Below are positions 28,862 to 28,984 of a stretch of DNA of 28,984 bases, piece after piece. The stretch's first letter is position 1, and every line of letters begins with the position of its first letter. The DNA is from a virus. A program made the translations under genes and the position numbers. Below the pieces are notes generated by a model. It worked only from the letters and a program-made list of their open reading frames with translations. It did no database searches and was not told where the DNA came from. Location: the IMG/VR virus record IMGVR_UViG_3300048919_000369, positions 1 through 28,984 of that record; one strand, 5' to 3'.

Positions 28862-28984
28862 GAGGTGGCCGGGTTGGTCTGAACAGGGATCGGCGACGGC
28901 TAAGTGGATCGTCTGCCGGTTGTTTCCTCGAACTGCCGATATGGGGCGTCATGCAGGGAGGGCGTAGCCCGACCGGAGTGACGC
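28862..28984. mobile_element. Foreign DNA interrupting the portal gene, probable IS end, family not recognised
   Basis: The sequence begins GAGGTGGCCGGGTTGGTCTG directly after portal codon 217 and has no portal similarity. It runs 123 bp to the window edge without a recognisable protein. The abrupt break inside a conserved gene suggests an insertion-sequence end, with the first transposase ORF probably further right. A recombination junction or assembly join could look the same. Confidence 0.5.

Noticed and set aside
1-28984. CRISPR arrays, tRNA and rRNA genes
   Set aside because: No regularly spaced short repeats, no cloverleaf-like sequence and no rRNA motif were seen on either strand.

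Overview
The window is most of a P2-like (Peduovirus-type) temperate myophage prophage in a GC-rich alphaproteobacterium. Codon use and the style of the repressor and small proteins suggest a sphingomonad such as Novosphingobium or Sphingobium, but no 16S or host core gene is present, so this host call is an inference. Head, tail, baseplate, lysis, regulatory and replication genes are recognisable.

Layout, left to right. 1-216 is the end of an IS66-family insertion sequence that cuts the phage primase gene (217-852, minus). 879-2484 (minus) is the rest of the early operon: a Cox/Cro-like HTH protein, a second HTH protein, an Ogr-type zinc-finger late activator and two small proteins, leading into the primase. 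2485-2568 is the divergent switch region, with the immunity repressor on the plus strand (2569-3105). 3331-4468 (plus) holds two cargo genes, a DUF2939 protein and an AT-rich unknown, where P2 would carry ogr-att-int. 4540-12080 (minus) is the tail operon V, small ORF, W, FI, FII, E/E', T, U, D. 12172-14490 carries an AbiTii-domain abortive-infection gene, an orphan D12-class adenine methylase and a small protein. 14483-19117 is J, I, H and the fibre chaperone. 19243-19530 is another small membrane-protein gene. 19603-26198 (minus) is O, N, M, a small membrane protein, L, X, holin, GH19 endolysin, Rz/Rz1 spanins, R and S. 26360-28213 (plus) is terminase P, followed by portal Q, which stops matching the family at about 28860, where unrelated DNA (probably a second mobile element) begins.

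The genes describe a full lytic programme. The repressor and Cox-like protein set lysogeny or lysis. The early operon makes primase and Ogr. Ogr would then switch on late operons. Three related 26-bp palindromic boxes (12123-12148, 19162-19187, 26290-26315) each lie about 56 bp before the start codons of V, J and P, which all lack a Shine-Dalgarno sequence. I infer that these are the late activator sites and that the transcripts may be leaderless.

Main points of interest: the late boxes; the AbiTii plus methylase island flanked by hairpins inside the tail genes; a permuted order with J-I-H-G before V-W; ogr moved to the early operon; a conserved T TTT TTG frameshift site in E/E'; and disruption at both window ends, which means the prophage is probably defective as it stands.
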